This document shows positions 7,826 through 16,325 of a stretch of 64,000 nt of DNA, in pieces. Positions within the stretch are counted from its first letter, which is position 1, and every line of letters begins with the position of its first letter. The position numbers and the translations under genes are program-made. Source of the stretch: Burkholderiaceae bacterium (GTDB taxonomy: Bacteria; Pseudomonadota; Gammaproteobacteria; Burkholderiales; Burkholderiaceae_C); contig JAMLIT010000004.1 in the NCBI GenBank assembly GCA_023954035.1, positions 46,899-110,898 on the forward strand, given 5' to 3'. The notes under the pieces were generated by a model, which did not search any database, was not told where the DNA came from, and worked only from the letters and a program-made list of their open reading frames with translations.

Positions 7826-9310
7826 TTACGCGGTGCCGCCCACTGTCAGCCCATCGATGCGCAGGGTAGGCTGGCCGACGCCGACGGGCACGCTCTGGCC
7901 TTCCTTGCCGCAGGTGCCGACACCGCTGTCGAGCCGCATGTCGTTGCCGATCATGCCCACGCGCTTGAGCGATTCGGGGCCGCTGCCAATGATGGTGGCG
8001 CCCTTGACCGGGTATTGGATCTTTCCGTTTTCGACCCAGAAAGCTTCGCTGGCCGAGAACACGAATTTGCCCGAGGTGATGTCCACCTGCCCCCCACCGA
8101 AGTTGGTGGCGTACAGGCCCTTCTTGATGCTGGCGACGATTTCCTTCGGGTCCTTGTCACCGCCCAGCATGTAGGTATTGGTCATGCGCGGCATGGGCAC
8201 GTGCGCGTAGCTCTCGCGGCGGCCATTGCCGGTCGGCGCCACGCCCATCAGCCGGGCGTTGAGGCTGTCCTGGATGTAGCCCCTGAGGATGCCGTCCTCG
8301 ATCAGCACGTTGCGCCCGCTGGTGTGGCCCTCGTCGTCCACGTTGAGCGAGCCGCGCCGGTCTGGCAGCGTGCCGTCGTCGAGCACCGTGACGCCCTTGG
8401 CCGCCACGCGCTGGCCAATGCGGCCGCTGAAAGCGCTGGACCCTTTGCGGTTGAAGTCGCCCTCCAGACCGTGGCCGATGGCTTCGTGCAGCAGGATGCC
8501 GGGCCATCCGGGGCCCAGCACCACCGTCATTTCGCCGGCGGGCGCCGGGCGCGACTCGAGATTGACCAGGGCGGCATTCACGGCCTCGTCCACGTACTGG
8601 GCGATTTGTTCGTCGTCGAAATACGCCAGGCCAAAGCGCCCGCCGCCGCCCGCCGAACCCATTTCGCGCCGGCCGTTCTGCTCGGCAATCACCGTGACGG
8701 ACAGGCGCACCAGGGGGCGCACGTCGGCTGCCAGCGTGCCGTCAGCGCGCGCCACCAGCACCACGTCGTACTCGCTGGCCAAGCCGGCCATGACCTGCGC
8801 CACGCGCGGGTCCTTGGCGCGGGCGCGTTGCTCGGCACGCTCCAGGAGCGCCACCTTGTCGGCGCTGCCCAGGGTGGAAATGGGATCGACGCCCGAATAC
8901 AGCGATCGGCTTTTTGCTAGTTTTTTTGAAGCTACTCGCACCCGCCCCTGTTGCGCTGCGGTCGAAATAGACCGCACAGTGCGGGCTGCGTCGAGCAGCG
9001 AGGCTTCAGAAATGTCGTCGGAATAGGCAAACGCCGTTTTCTCGCCGCTGACGGCGCGCACGCCCACGCCCTGGTCGATCGAGAAGGAGCCGGTCTTGAC
9101 GATGCCCTCCTCCAGGCTCCAGCCCTCGCTGCGGGTCGTCTGAAAGTACAGGTCGGCGTCGTCCACGCGGTGCGCGCGAATCTCGGCCAGCGCGCGTGAG
9201 AGGTGGCTCTCGTCCAGACCAAAAGGGGTCAGCAGAAGGTTCGCGGCCAGGTCGAGGCGCTCGCGCGTGGGGGCCGCGTGCGACGCTGCAGAGGGAATAC
9301 GGGTGCTCAT
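7826..9310 (-). CDS. tldD: Metalloprotease TldD
   Basis: TldD pairs with TldE/PmbA to form a zinc metalloprotease that digests unfolded peptides and in some species processes microcin or antitoxin. The 494-residue product carries the metal motif HEAIGH (residues 275-280) in the context LLHEAIGHGLEGDFNRKG, and the C-terminal text TNTYMLGGDKDPKE and GGGQVDITSGKFVFSASE typical of TldD. No tldE is in the window. Near residues 125-140 the text RVRVASKKLAKSRSLYS comes from an AT-rich stretch (about 8905-8940) that differs in composition from the rest of the gene; it might be a decayed insertion. Confidence 0.94.
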   Translation of the reverse strand: MSTRIPSAASHAAPTRERLDLAANLLLTPFGLDESHLSRALAEIRAHRVDDADLYFQTTRSEGWSLEEGIVKTGSFSIDQGVGVRAVSGEKTAFAYSDDISEASLLDAARTVRSISTAAQQGRVRVASKKLAKSRSLYSGVDPISTLGSADKVALLERAEQRARAKDPRVAQVMAGLASEYDVVLVARADGTLAADVRPLVRLSVTVIAEQNGRREMGSAGGGGRFGLAYFDDEQIAQYVDEAVNAALVNLESRPAPAGEMTVVLGPGWPGILLHEAIGHGLEGDFNRKGSSAFSGRIGQRVAAKGVTVLDDGTLPDRRGSLNVDDEGHTSGRNVLIEDGILRGYIQDSLNARLMGVAPTGNGRRESYAHVPMPRMTNTYMLGGDKDPKEIVASIKKGLYATNFGGGQVDITSGKFVFSASEAFWVENGKIQYPVKGATIIGSGPESLKRVGMIGNDMRLDSGVGTCGKEGQSVPVGVGQPTLRIDGLTVGGTA

Positions 9311-9375
9311 CGCGGCATTTTAGGGCGCGACCCCCAACGCTGCGCTCTGTGCGGCAGAGTCCCCAGGCAACGGGC

Positions 9376-9711
9376 TCAGAGCGTCTGGTCGTCCAATGGC
9401 GCGCTGGCGGCGTGGGTTTGCACGGACTCGATGCCGCCGTCGCGTGCCTTGGCGCCCGAATACATCTGGCTTTGGCCGATGACCTGGCCGTTGAGCGCCT
9501 TGAGCGTGAAGTAGGGCGAGCCGTCCTTGGCCGACAGCCGGCCGTAGCGCGCGTCGTCGGGTCCGTTTTTGCGCACGGATTCGATGCCGCCCAGCGCGCT
9601 CGCCTTGGACGCATAGGTTTCGCTGGTCAGCACGACCTGGCCGTTTGCCGCCAGGAGGTTGAACACAAATTGGTCGTTCTTGGTCTTCTTCAGCTCGAAC
9701 CTTGCGGCCAT
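9376..9711 (-). CDS. YegP-family DUF1508 protein
   Basis: A 111-residue protein with two tandem DUF1508 repeats: FELKKTKNDQFVFNLLAANG...GGIESVRKN and the second copy PYFTLKALNGQVIGQSQMY...GGIESVQTH. Such proteins are small, cytoplasmic and of unknown function (E. coli YegP). The start at 9711 gives the usual N-terminus (MAARFELKK), with GGAGAT 8 bases upstream. It sits between rodA and tldD on the same strand. Confidence 0.88.
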   Translation of the reverse strand: MAARFELKKTKNDQFVFNLLAANGQVVLTSETYASKASALGGIESVRKNGPDDARYGRLSAKDGSPYFTLKALNGQVIGQSQMYSGAKARDGGIESVQTHAASAPLDDQTL

Positions 9712-9797
9712 GCGGATCTCCTCATTGCGCCAAAACGGCTTGGCCCCTTGCTTGTACCTGCAGCCCGCCGACATTGCAAGGCACGCGCCCTTGCCGA

Positions 9798-10958
9798 TCA
9801 GCGCGCCTGGGGGGAATCGCGCTGCGAGCGCACGATGGACATCAGAATGCCCAGCGACAAACCCAGCGTCACCATGGCCGTACCGCCGTAGCTGATGAAA
9901 GGCAGGGGCACGCCCACCACCGGCAAGATGCCGCTCACCATGCCCATGTTGACGAAGGCGTAGGTGAAGAAAATCATGGAAACGGCGGCCGCCATCAGCC
10001 GCGAAAACAAGGTGCCGGCCTGCATGGCAATGGCCAGACCGCGCCAGACGAGCAGCAAAAACCCAAGGATCAGCGCCAGGTTGCCCGCCAGGCCGAATTC
10101 CTCGGAAAACGCGGCAAAGATGAAGTCGGTGGTGCGTTCGGGAATGAATTCCAGGTGGGTCTGCGTGCCAGCCATGAAGCCTTTGCCAAAGGTCCCCCCT
10201 GAACCGATGGCGATCATCCCCTGGATGATGTGAAAACCCTTGCCCAGCGGGTCGCGCGTCGGATCCAGCAGCGTGCAGATGCGCTGCTGCTGGTAGTCGT
10301 GCAGCACCGGCCAGCGCACGCCGTCGGCGCACAACTGCGGCTCGAACCCGACGATCAGCGCAATGCCGACGGCACCCAGCAACACGGGCGGCAGCACCAG
10401 CTTCCAGGACAAGCCGGCAAAAAAGATGACTGACAGGCCGGCCGCCAACACCAAAAGTGAGGTTCCCAGGTCGGGCTGCTTCATGATCAGGCCCACCGGC
10501 ATGGCCAGCAGCAGCCCTGCCACGGCAAAGTCCACCGCGCGCAGCTGTCCCTCGCGTTTCTGGAACCACCAGGCCAGCATCAAGGGCATGCCGATTTTGA
10601 GCAGCTCGCTCGGCTGGATCACCACCCCCAGGTCAATCCAGCGCTGCGCGCCCTTCTTGGTGATGCCGGCCACCGCCACGGCCACCAGCAGCAGCACGCC
10701 CGCGGCGTAGATGGGCGGGGCGAAGGCCATCAACCGCTGCGGCGGAATCTGCGCCACGACAAACAGCAGCGCCAGCGCAATGAGCATGTTGCGGCCATGG
10801 TCGGCAAAACGGGTGCCGTGGTCGTAGCCCGAGGAATACATGGCCAGCAAGCCGGCGCCAGCGAGCAGCAGCACCAGCAGCAGCAGCCAGCCGTCAAACC
10901 CACGAAACAGCGGCAGAACGCGGGCCAGCAGCGTGGGTTGATTGATCGTCGTTTCCAT
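9798..10958 (-). CDS. rodA: Rod-shape-determining peptidoglycan glycosyltransferase RodA
   Basis: RodA is the SEDS-family glycosyltransferase that polymerises lipid II during cell elongation, working with the class B transpeptidase PBP2. The 386-residue product has about ten hydrophobic segments and SEDS motifs including KKGAQRWIDLGVVIQPSELLK, MKQPDLGTSLLVL (with the catalytic-region Asp), FIPERTTDFIFAAFSEEFG and the final LPFISYGGTAM. The start at 10958 gives the normal N-terminus; in-frame codons upstream run into the divergent esterase gene. The usual partner mrdA is not beside it within this window's downstream side, where a DUF1508 gene follows instead. Confidence 0.95.
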   Translation of the reverse strand: METTINQPTLLARVLPLFRGFDGWLLLLVLLLAGAGLLAMYSSGYDHGTRFADHGRNMLIALALLFVVAQIPPQRLMAFAPPIYAAGVLLLVAVAVAGITKKGAQRWIDLGVVIQPSELLKIGMPLMLAWWFQKREGQLRAVDFAVAGLLLAMPVGLIMKQPDLGTSLLVLAAGLSVIFFAGLSWKLVLPPVLLGAVGIALIVGFEPQLCADGVRWPVLHDYQQQRICTLLDPTRDPLGKGFHIIQGMIAIGSGGTFGKGFMAGTQTHLEFIPERTTDFIFAAFSEEFGLAGNLALILGFLLLVWRGLAIAMQAGTLFSRLMAAAVSMIFFTYAFVNMGMVSGILPVVGVPLPFISYGGTAMVTLGLSLGILMSIVRSQRDSPQAR

Positions 10959-10989
10959 GAGGGCGATTATCGCGGGCGACAATCGCGCC

Positions 10990-11583
10990 ATGCCCGATGC
11001 CAACACCACCCACTTGCTCTACCTGCACGGTTTTCGCTCGTCGCCCCAGTCGACCAAAGCGCGCCTTATGGCTGCGTATCTGGCGGAAAACCATCCCAAG
11101 GTGCAGCTTTGGTGCCCGCAGCTTGCGCCTTCGCCGCGCGCCGCGATGGACACGCTGCGCCAGGGCACTGCGCACTGGCCCCACGCCCACATGGCCGTCG
11201 TCGGCTCTTCGCTGGGCGGCTACTACGCCGCTTGGATGGCGCAGCAGGCGCGCTGCCCGGCCGTCCTGCTGAACCCGGCTGTGGACCCCGGGCGCGACCT
11301 GGCGAAGCACATTGGCGACCAGACGAGCTGGCACGACCCGGCCGAGCACTTCTATTTCGCGCCGGAATTTGTCGACGAGTTGCGCGCACTGGACCTGCGT
11401 GGCCAGCTGCCGGCAGCGCGCCAGATGGCCATCATCGCCAAGGGGGACGAGGTGCTGGACTGGCGCGAAATGGCGTCGCGGTACGCGGATGCGCAGATCA
11501 CCCTGCTCGAAGGCGGCGACCATGCCTTGAGCGACTTCTCGCAGCATCTGCCGACAATTGCGCAGTTCCTGCGTCTGGCCTGA
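10990..11583 (+). CDS. YqiA/YcfP-type alpha/beta-fold esterase
   Basis: A 197-residue alpha/beta-hydrolase of the UPF0227/YqiA type. It starts THLLYLHGFRSSPQSTKA, has the nucleophile elbow GSSLGGYYA (Ser at about 74) and a C-terminal EGGDHALSDF that supplies the catalytic His; the acid is probably the Asp in KGDEVLDW. The natural substrate is unknown, although the family hydrolyses short acyl esters. It is divergent from rodA (31 bases between starts) and is followed at 22 bases by a phosphoesterase gene on the same strand. Confidence 0.88.
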   Translation: MPDANTTHLLYLHGFRSSPQSTKARLMAAYLAENHPKVQLWCPQLAPSPRAAMDTLRQGTAHWPHAHMAVVGSSLGGYYAAWMAQQARCPAVLLNPAVDPGRDLAKHIGDQTSWHDPAEHFYFAPEFVDELRALDLRGQLPAARQMAIIAKGDEVLDWREMASRYADAQITLLEGGDHALSDFSQHLPTIAQFLRLA

Positions 11584-11605
11584 CAGTTTTTTCGCTCCGA
11601 TTCCG

Positions 11606-12367
11606 ATGAAAATCGCCCTGCTTTCCGACCTGCACCTCTCCGTCCAGCCGCTGGACTTGCCACAGACCGGCGCCGACGTCGTCGTCCTGGCCGGCGACCT
11701 GCAACGCCCTGCACAGGGCATGGCCTGGGCGCGCCAGTTCACCCAACCCACGCTCTACGTCGCCGGCAACCACGAGTTCTATGGCTCGGACCTGGTGAGC
11801 ACCCTGGCGAGCCTGCGTGCAGAGGCGCAGGGCAGCCAGGTGCGCGTGCTGGAACGCGAGGAATGGCGCCATGGCGGGGTGCGCTTCCTGGCCTGCACCT
11901 TGTGGTCGGACTACCGGCTGTTCGACTCACCGGAGCAGCGGGAAGACGGCCTGCAAAAGGCGCAAGAGTTCGTGCGCGACTTCAGCCGCATTGGTCTGTC
12001 GCCGGATTTCCCGGACCGCTTTACGCCCGCCGTCTCGCAAATGCTTTTTGACCAGTCGGTCGCCTGGCTGGAAGCGCGCTTTGCCGAGCCTTTCGAGGGC
12101 TCAACGGTAGTGATTACTCACTTTGCACCATCTCCTGGCAGTATTGCACCCCAGTTTGTCGGCTCGCCGCTGAACGCCTGCTTTGTCTCCAACCTGGAAG
12201 CGCAGATCCTGCGCTGGCAGCCCCGCCTGTGGCTGCACGGCCACGTGCACCACAGCTGCGACTACCTGCTTGGCGCCACGCGCGTCGTGGCCAATCCACG
12301 CGGTTACGCCCCCAAAGGCGTGGTGGAAAACGCAGAATTTGCACCGGACCTGCTGATCGAGATCTAG
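11606..12367 (+). CDS. Calcineurin-like metallophosphoesterase
   Basis: A 253-residue cytoplasmic phosphoesterase. The metal-binding motifs appear in order: SDLHLS (D-x-H) at 8-13, VLAGDLQ, GNHEFYG, VVITHFAPS and the final LWLHGHVHH. The substrate is not evident; similar small enzymes act on phosphodiesters or are uncharacterised. The start at 11606 was chosen because the first beta strand begins immediately after it (MKIALLSDLH). It probably shares a transcript with the upstream esterase gene; the nuclease gene starts 57 bases downstream. Confidence 0.88.
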   Translation: MKIALLSDLHLSVQPLDLPQTGADVVVLAGDLQRPAQGMAWARQFTQPTLYVAGNHEFYGSDLVSTLASLRAEAQGSQVRVLEREEWRHGGVRFLACTLWSDYRLFDSPEQREDGLQKAQEFVRDFSRIGLSPDFPDRFTPAVSQMLFDQSVAWLEARFAEPFEGSTVVITHFAPSPGSIAPQFVGSPLNACFVSNLEAQILRWQPRLWLHGHVHHSCDYLLGATRVVANPRGYAPKGVVENAEFAPDLLIEI

Positions 12368-12424
12368 AAACGTCCTGGCCGAAGCGCCTTTGGCTGCCCG
12401 CGCGGCCATGGGACAATTCGTCCA

Positions 12425-14542
12425 ATGCACGCACTTTTTGAAGATTCCGGCAAGTTTTTCGCCGGCCGCATCCTGTCAGAAACCGAGGCTTCGGCCCAGG
12501 TCGAACTCGACTCGGGCAAGCGGGTCAAGGTCAAGGCCGCCAACCTGCTGCTCAAGTTCGAGAAACCTGCGCCGGCCGAACTGCTTGCGCAGGGCCAGGC
12601 GCTTGCACAGTCCATCGACCTGCAGCTGGCGTGGGAGTTTGCGCCCGAGGGCGAATTTGGCTTCGCCGATCTGGCTCGCGACTATTTTTCCGAGCAGGCC
12701 ACGCTGACCGAGCAGGCGGCCGCGCTGTTTCGCCTGTACGAGGCGCCGCACTACTTCCGCCGCGCAGGCAAGGGGCGTTTCAAGAAGGCGTCGGCAGAGA
12801 TCCTGGCTCAGGCGCTGGCGGCCATCGAGAAGAAAAAGGCCGTGCTGGCACAAATTACCGAGTGGGCCGAGCAATTGGGGCGCGGCGTTTGCCCGGCGCC
12901 GATTCGCGAGCAGCTCTACAAGATTCTCTTTCGCCCAGACAAGAACGCGCCCGAATACAAGGCCGTGGTCGAGGCCAGCCGCGCCACGCACACCGCACCA
13001 CTGGATCTGCTGCAAAAGGCCGGCGCCATCGATTCGAGCTACCAGTTTCACTGGAAGCGCTTTTTGTTTGACCATTTCCCCAAGGGCACGGCCTTCCCGC
13101 CGCTGGACGCGCCCCAGCCGCCCGCCGACCTGCCGCTGGCCCAGGTGCAGGCCTTTTCCATCGACGACTCGCAGACGACCGAGATCGACGATGCGCTCTC
13201 CGTCACCGGGCTGGGGACGGGCACGGTGACGCTGGGCATCCACATCGCCGCGCCCGGATTGGCAATTGCCCCCGGCAGCGCGCTCGACCAGCTCGGCCGC
13301 CAACGCCTGTCCACCGTCTACATGCCGGGCTACAAGATCACCATGCTGCCCGGCAGCGTGGTGCAGATCTACACGCTGGACGAAGGCCACGACAACCCCG
13401 CGGTGTCGCTGTACTGCAGCATCGACGAGGCCACGCTGGAGATCACCGCCACCGAGACACGCCTGGACCGCGTGCCCGTGGTGGCCAATCTGCGCCACGA
13501 CCAGCTCGACCACATCGTCACCGAAGACTGGCTGGGCGACGGGCAAAATTCGAACGAAAATACGCCCCAGCGCTTATCTGACCTGCGTCCGCAGCTATCG
13601 TTTTTATACCGCCTGGCCAAAGACCTCAAAGCCAAACGAGAACTGGTGCGCGGCAAGCCCGAGAACTTCAACCGGCCGGACTACAACTTCAAGCTGGTCG
13701 GAGGCAATGCAGATGGCGGCGAGCCCGACGGCAGCGAAACGGTACAGATCAGCACCCGCCAACGCGGCGCGCCGCTGGACCTGATCGTGGCGGAGGCCGC
13801 CATCGTCGCCAACAGCACCTGGGGCCAGTGGCTGCACAGCCTGGGCGTGCCCGGCATTTACCGCAGCCAGGCCAGCATGGCGCCAGGCGTGAAAGTGCGC
13901 ATGGGCACCAAGGCCCTGCCGCACGCGGGCATGGGCGTCAAAAGCTACACCTGGGCCACCAGCCCACTGCGACGCTATGTCGATCTGGTGAACCAGTGGC
14001 AGATCATTGCCTGCGCGCGCCACGGCGCCACGGCAGCGCTGGCCGCGCCCTTCAAGCCCAAGGACGCCGAGCTGTTCTCCATCATCAGCAGCTTCGACGC
14101 CACCTACAGCGCCTACAACGGCTACCAGGCCGGCATGGAGCGCTTCTGGACGCTCAAGTACCTGGAGCAGAACGGCATCACCGAGCTGGAAGCCACGGTC
14201 TTCAAGGAAGGCCCGGGCGGCAGCTTTCTGGTGCGTGCCGACACGCTGCCGCTGGTGTTCCCGGTGCTGGGCGCGCAAAACCTGCCGCGCGGCGCACGCC
14301 TGCGCGTCAAGCTCGGCGAGGTGGACGAGATCACGCTTGATCTGCACGGCAGCTTGCTCGAACGCATCGACGACCCGCTGGACCCCAGAGACGACGGCCC
14401 GGTGGACGACGAAGACAGCGACGATGGCCGCGAAGCAGTGGCCGGACCGATCGCCATTGCCGTGGACGTGAACGAACCGGAAGCGGCCCCGTCCAAAACG
14501 GCCCCAACCGAAGCGGCTGCGGCCGACGCTGCTGCGCCGTGA
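12425..14542 (+). CDS. RNase II/RNase R-family exoribonuclease
   Basis: A 705-residue RNB-domain exoribonuclease that degrades RNA 3' to 5'. The catalytic block AFSIDDSQTTEIDDALS (acidic residues binding magnesium) is at about residues 245-261 and TSPLRRYVDLVNQWQ lies near 515. Length and architecture resemble the short RNB proteins of Burkholderiales; whether it is RNase II or RNase R is not settled. Residues about 373-395 are encoded by a copy of the dispersed palindromic element, read through in frame. The C-terminus is an acidic and then Ala/Pro-rich tail. The stop overlaps the GTG start of the next gene by 4 bases. Confidence 0.9.
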   Translation: MHALFEDSGKFFAGRILSETEASAQVELDSGKRVKVKAANLLLKFEKPAPAELLAQGQALAQSIDLQLAWEFAPEGEFGFADLARDYFSEQATLTEQAAALFRLYEAPHYFRRAGKGRFKKASAEILAQALAAIEKKKAVLAQITEWAEQLGRGVCPAPIREQLYKILFRPDKNAPEYKAVVEASRATHTAPLDLLQKAGAIDSSYQFHWKRFLFDHFPKGTAFPPLDAPQPPADLPLAQVQAFSIDDSQTTEIDDALSVTGLGTGTVTLGIHIAAPGLAIAPGSALDQLGRQRLSTVYMPGYKITMLPGSVVQIYTLDEGHDNPAVSLYCSIDEATLEITATETRLDRVPVVANLRHDQLDHIVTEDWLGDGQNSNENTPQRLSDLRPQLSFLYRLAKDLKAKRELVRGKPENFNRPDYNFKLVGGNADGGEPDGSETVQISTRQRGAPLDLIVAEAAIVANSTWGQWLHSLGVPGIYRSQASMAPGVKVRMGTKALPHAGMGVKSYTWATSPLRRYVDLVNQWQIIACARHGATAALAAPFKPKDAELFSIISSFDATYSAYNGYQAGMERFWTLKYLEQNGITELEATVFKEGPGGSFLVRADTLPLVFPVLGAQNLPRGARLRVKLGEVDEITLDLHGSLLERIDDPLDPRDDGPVDDEDSDDGREAVAGPIAIAVDVNEPEAAPSKTAPTEAAAADAAAP
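13543..13608 (+). repeat. Palindromic dispersed element, copy 3 (inside the RNB nuclease gene)
   Basis: The segment contains CCCCAGCGCTTATCTGA and, after a divergent loop, GTCCGCAGCTATCGTTTTTAT, matching the left core and right end of the family. It is much more AT-rich than the surrounding gene. It adds codons for about NSNENTPQRLSDLRPQLSF without breaking the frame. The match is weaker than in the intergenic copies. Confidence 0.5.
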
Positions 14543-15402
14543 AGCTGCCCGCCGCGCTCCAGTCGTTCAGCACGCTGCAACTGACGCTGGCGTTCTCGGT
14601 GCTGGCGCATGCGCTGCTGCTGTCCGTGCGCTTTGTTGCGCCCGAGCAGTTCGACCGGGTGTTCCAGGACACGCCGCTGGAGGTCATCCTCGTCAACGCA
14701 CGCACCAACGAGCCGCCACCCGAAAAAGCCCAGGCGATTGCCCAGCACGCCTTGGCCGGCGGCGGCGAGGCGGCCAAGGGGCGCGCCACCAGTCCCCTGC
14801 CGTACTCGGCCCTGACGCGCGTGGGCAACGATTTTGAAGACGCGCAGAAAAAGGCCGACGCCCTGCTGGAGCAGCAAACCCAGCTGCTCGCCCAGTTGCG
14901 CCGCCAGGTGGCCGCCCTGCCGCCGCCCGACCCGCGCAAGCCCAGCGAAAACGCCGGTGAGCGGGCCCAGGAAGAGCGCCGTCGCCAGTTGGTGAAGATC
15001 CTGGCCGAAATCGAGCGGCGCATCAACGAAGAAAACGCGCGGCCGAAAAAGCGCTACATCAGCCCTTCCACCCGCGAAGCCGCCTACGCCGTCTACTACG
15101 ACGCGCTGCGCCGCAAGGTCGAAGACAAGGGCACCGAGAATTTCCCCGAAAAAGCCGGCAGCAAGCTCTACGGCGAACTGACCATGATCGTTACCGTCAA
15201 CCACGACGGTCGCGTGCTGGAGACCGAAGTGGTGCAGGGATCGGGCAACCCGCTGCTCGACCGGCGCGCCCAGGCGATTGCGCGTGCCGCCGGTCCGTTT
15301 GGTCACTTCACGCCGGAAATGCGCGCCAAGGCCGACCAGATTGCCGTGGTTTCGCGCTTCAAGTTCACCCGCGAGCAAACCTTGGAAACTTCGGTACGGT
15401 AG
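14539..15402 (+). CDS. TonB-like energy transducer
   Basis: A 287-residue inner-membrane protein with one N-terminal membrane segment (about 14-33, LQLTLAFSVLAHALLLSVRF), a periplasmic linker with a coiled-coil stretch (about 95-165, rich in Gln, Glu, Arg) and a C-terminal TonB-type domain (YYDALRRKVED through ELTMIVTVNHDGRVLETEVVQGSG and FKFTRE). Such proteins couple the proton gradient to outer-membrane receptors, but no exbB, exbD or receptor gene is nearby, so it may have another scaffolding role. It starts with GTG, overlapping the nuclease stop by 4 bases, so the two genes are translationally coupled. Confidence 0.82.
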   Translation: MKLPAALQSFSTLQLTLAFSVLAHALLLSVRFVAPEQFDRVFQDTPLEVILVNARTNEPPPEKAQAIAQHALAGGGEAAKGRATSPLPYSALTRVGNDFEDAQKKADALLEQQTQLLAQLRRQVAALPPPDPRKPSENAGERAQEERRRQLVKILAEIERRINEENARPKKRYISPSTREAAYAVYYDALRRKVEDKGTENFPEKAGSKLYGELTMIVTVNHDGRVLETEVVQGSGNPLLDRRAQAIARAAGPFGHFTPEMRAKADQIAVVSRFKFTREQTLETSVR

Positions 15403-15458
15403 CCCCAAGCGCCCTGGGCGCGCGCCAGCCAAGGGCGCTGCGCCAGGAAGAAAACACG

Positions 15459-16325
15459 ATGTCTTCATCTGCTCCATCCCTCGATTGGTATTGCGTCCTG
15501 GGCAACCCGATTGCCCACAGCCGCTCACCGTGGATTCACGCCCGGTTTGCCGAACTGACCGGCGAGCGCCTGCACTACGAAGCGCGCCTGGTACCGCTGG
15601 ACGGTTTTGCCGACGCCATTGCGCAACTGGCCGCGGGCGGTGCGCGCGGCTGCAATGTCACCGTGCCTTTCAAGCTGCAAGCCGTGGCCTCAGCCACCCG
15701 TTGCAGCGAACGCGTGCAGTTGGCCGGCGCGGCCAACACGCTGAGCTTTGCGGACGGCGCCATCCTGGCCGACAACACCGATGGCCTGGGCCTGGTGGCC
15801 GACATCACCCAGGGCGCCCGCTTTGACATCGCCGGGCGCGACGTGCTGCTGATCGGTGCCGGCGGCGCCGCCGCCGGGGCGCTGGCCCCGCTGCTGGCCG
15901 CCGGTCCGCGCCGCGTCGTCGTCGCCAACCGCACGCTGGCCCGCGCCGAGGCGCTGGTGCGCGCCCACGCGCCGCTGGCCATGCTGCAAAAAACAGAGCT
16001 GTTAGCGCAATCCACACAAGCGCTAGAGCATGATTTTGATCTGATTATCAACGCCACGGCCAGCAGCCTGGCGGGCGATGCAGCCCCTGTAGCGACGCAG
16101 GTCCTGCGCCCCGGCAGCCTGGCCTACGACATGATGTACGGTCCAGCCGCACAAGGCTTTCTCAACTGGGCGATGGCCGGCGGCGCCCAGGCGCGCGACG
16201 GCCTGGGCATGCTGGTGGAGCAGGCGGCCGAGGCCTTTGCCCTCTGGCGCGGAGTGCGCCCGCCGAGCGCACAGGTGCTGCAGGAGATGCGCGCTGCAGC
16301 AACAGCGGGCGCAGGGCTTCCATGA
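15459..16325 (+). CDS. aroE: Shikimate dehydrogenase
   Basis: AroE reduces 3-dehydroshikimate to shikimate with NADPH in aromatic biosynthesis. The 288-residue product shows the substrate site GNPIAHSRSPWIHARF, the catalytic region GCNVTVPFK with Lys at about 70, the NADP loop IGAGGAAAGAL and DNTDGLGLV. It is longer than the usual roughly 270 residues: residues about 177-194 (QKTELLAQSTQALEHDFD) come from an in-frame copy of the dispersed palindromic element, inserted before the strand DLIINATASSL. The stop overlaps mtgA by 4 bases (ATGA). Confidence 0.95.
   Translation: MSSSAPSLDWYCVLGNPIAHSRSPWIHARFAELTGERLHYEARLVPLDGFADAIAQLAAGGARGCNVTVPFKLQAVASATRCSERVQLAGAANTLSFADGAILADNTDGLGLVADITQGARFDIAGRDVLLIGAGGAAAGALAPLLAAGPRRVVVANRTLARAEALVRAHAPLAMLQKTELLAQSTQALEHDFDLIINATASSLAGDAAPVATQVLRPGSLAYDMMYGPAAQGFLNWAMAGGAQARDGLGMLVEQAAEAFALWRGVRPPSAQVLQEMRAAATAGAGLP
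15987..16040 (-). repeat. Palindromic dispersed element, copy 4 (inside aroE)
   Basis: On the minus strand it reads CATGCTCTAGCGCTTGTGT, then GGATTGCGCTAACAGCTCTG. Both arms, CTAGCGCTTG and GCGCTAACAGCT, match the family core. The insert is AT-rich compared with the surrounding aroE sequence and is read through in frame. Confidence 0.72.

Noticed and set aside
8900-8945. An AT-rich segment in tldD as a further copy of the palindromic element.
   Set aside because: It shares only TTGAAGCTA with the family and lacks the AGCGCTTAT core; left as a possible decayed insertion.
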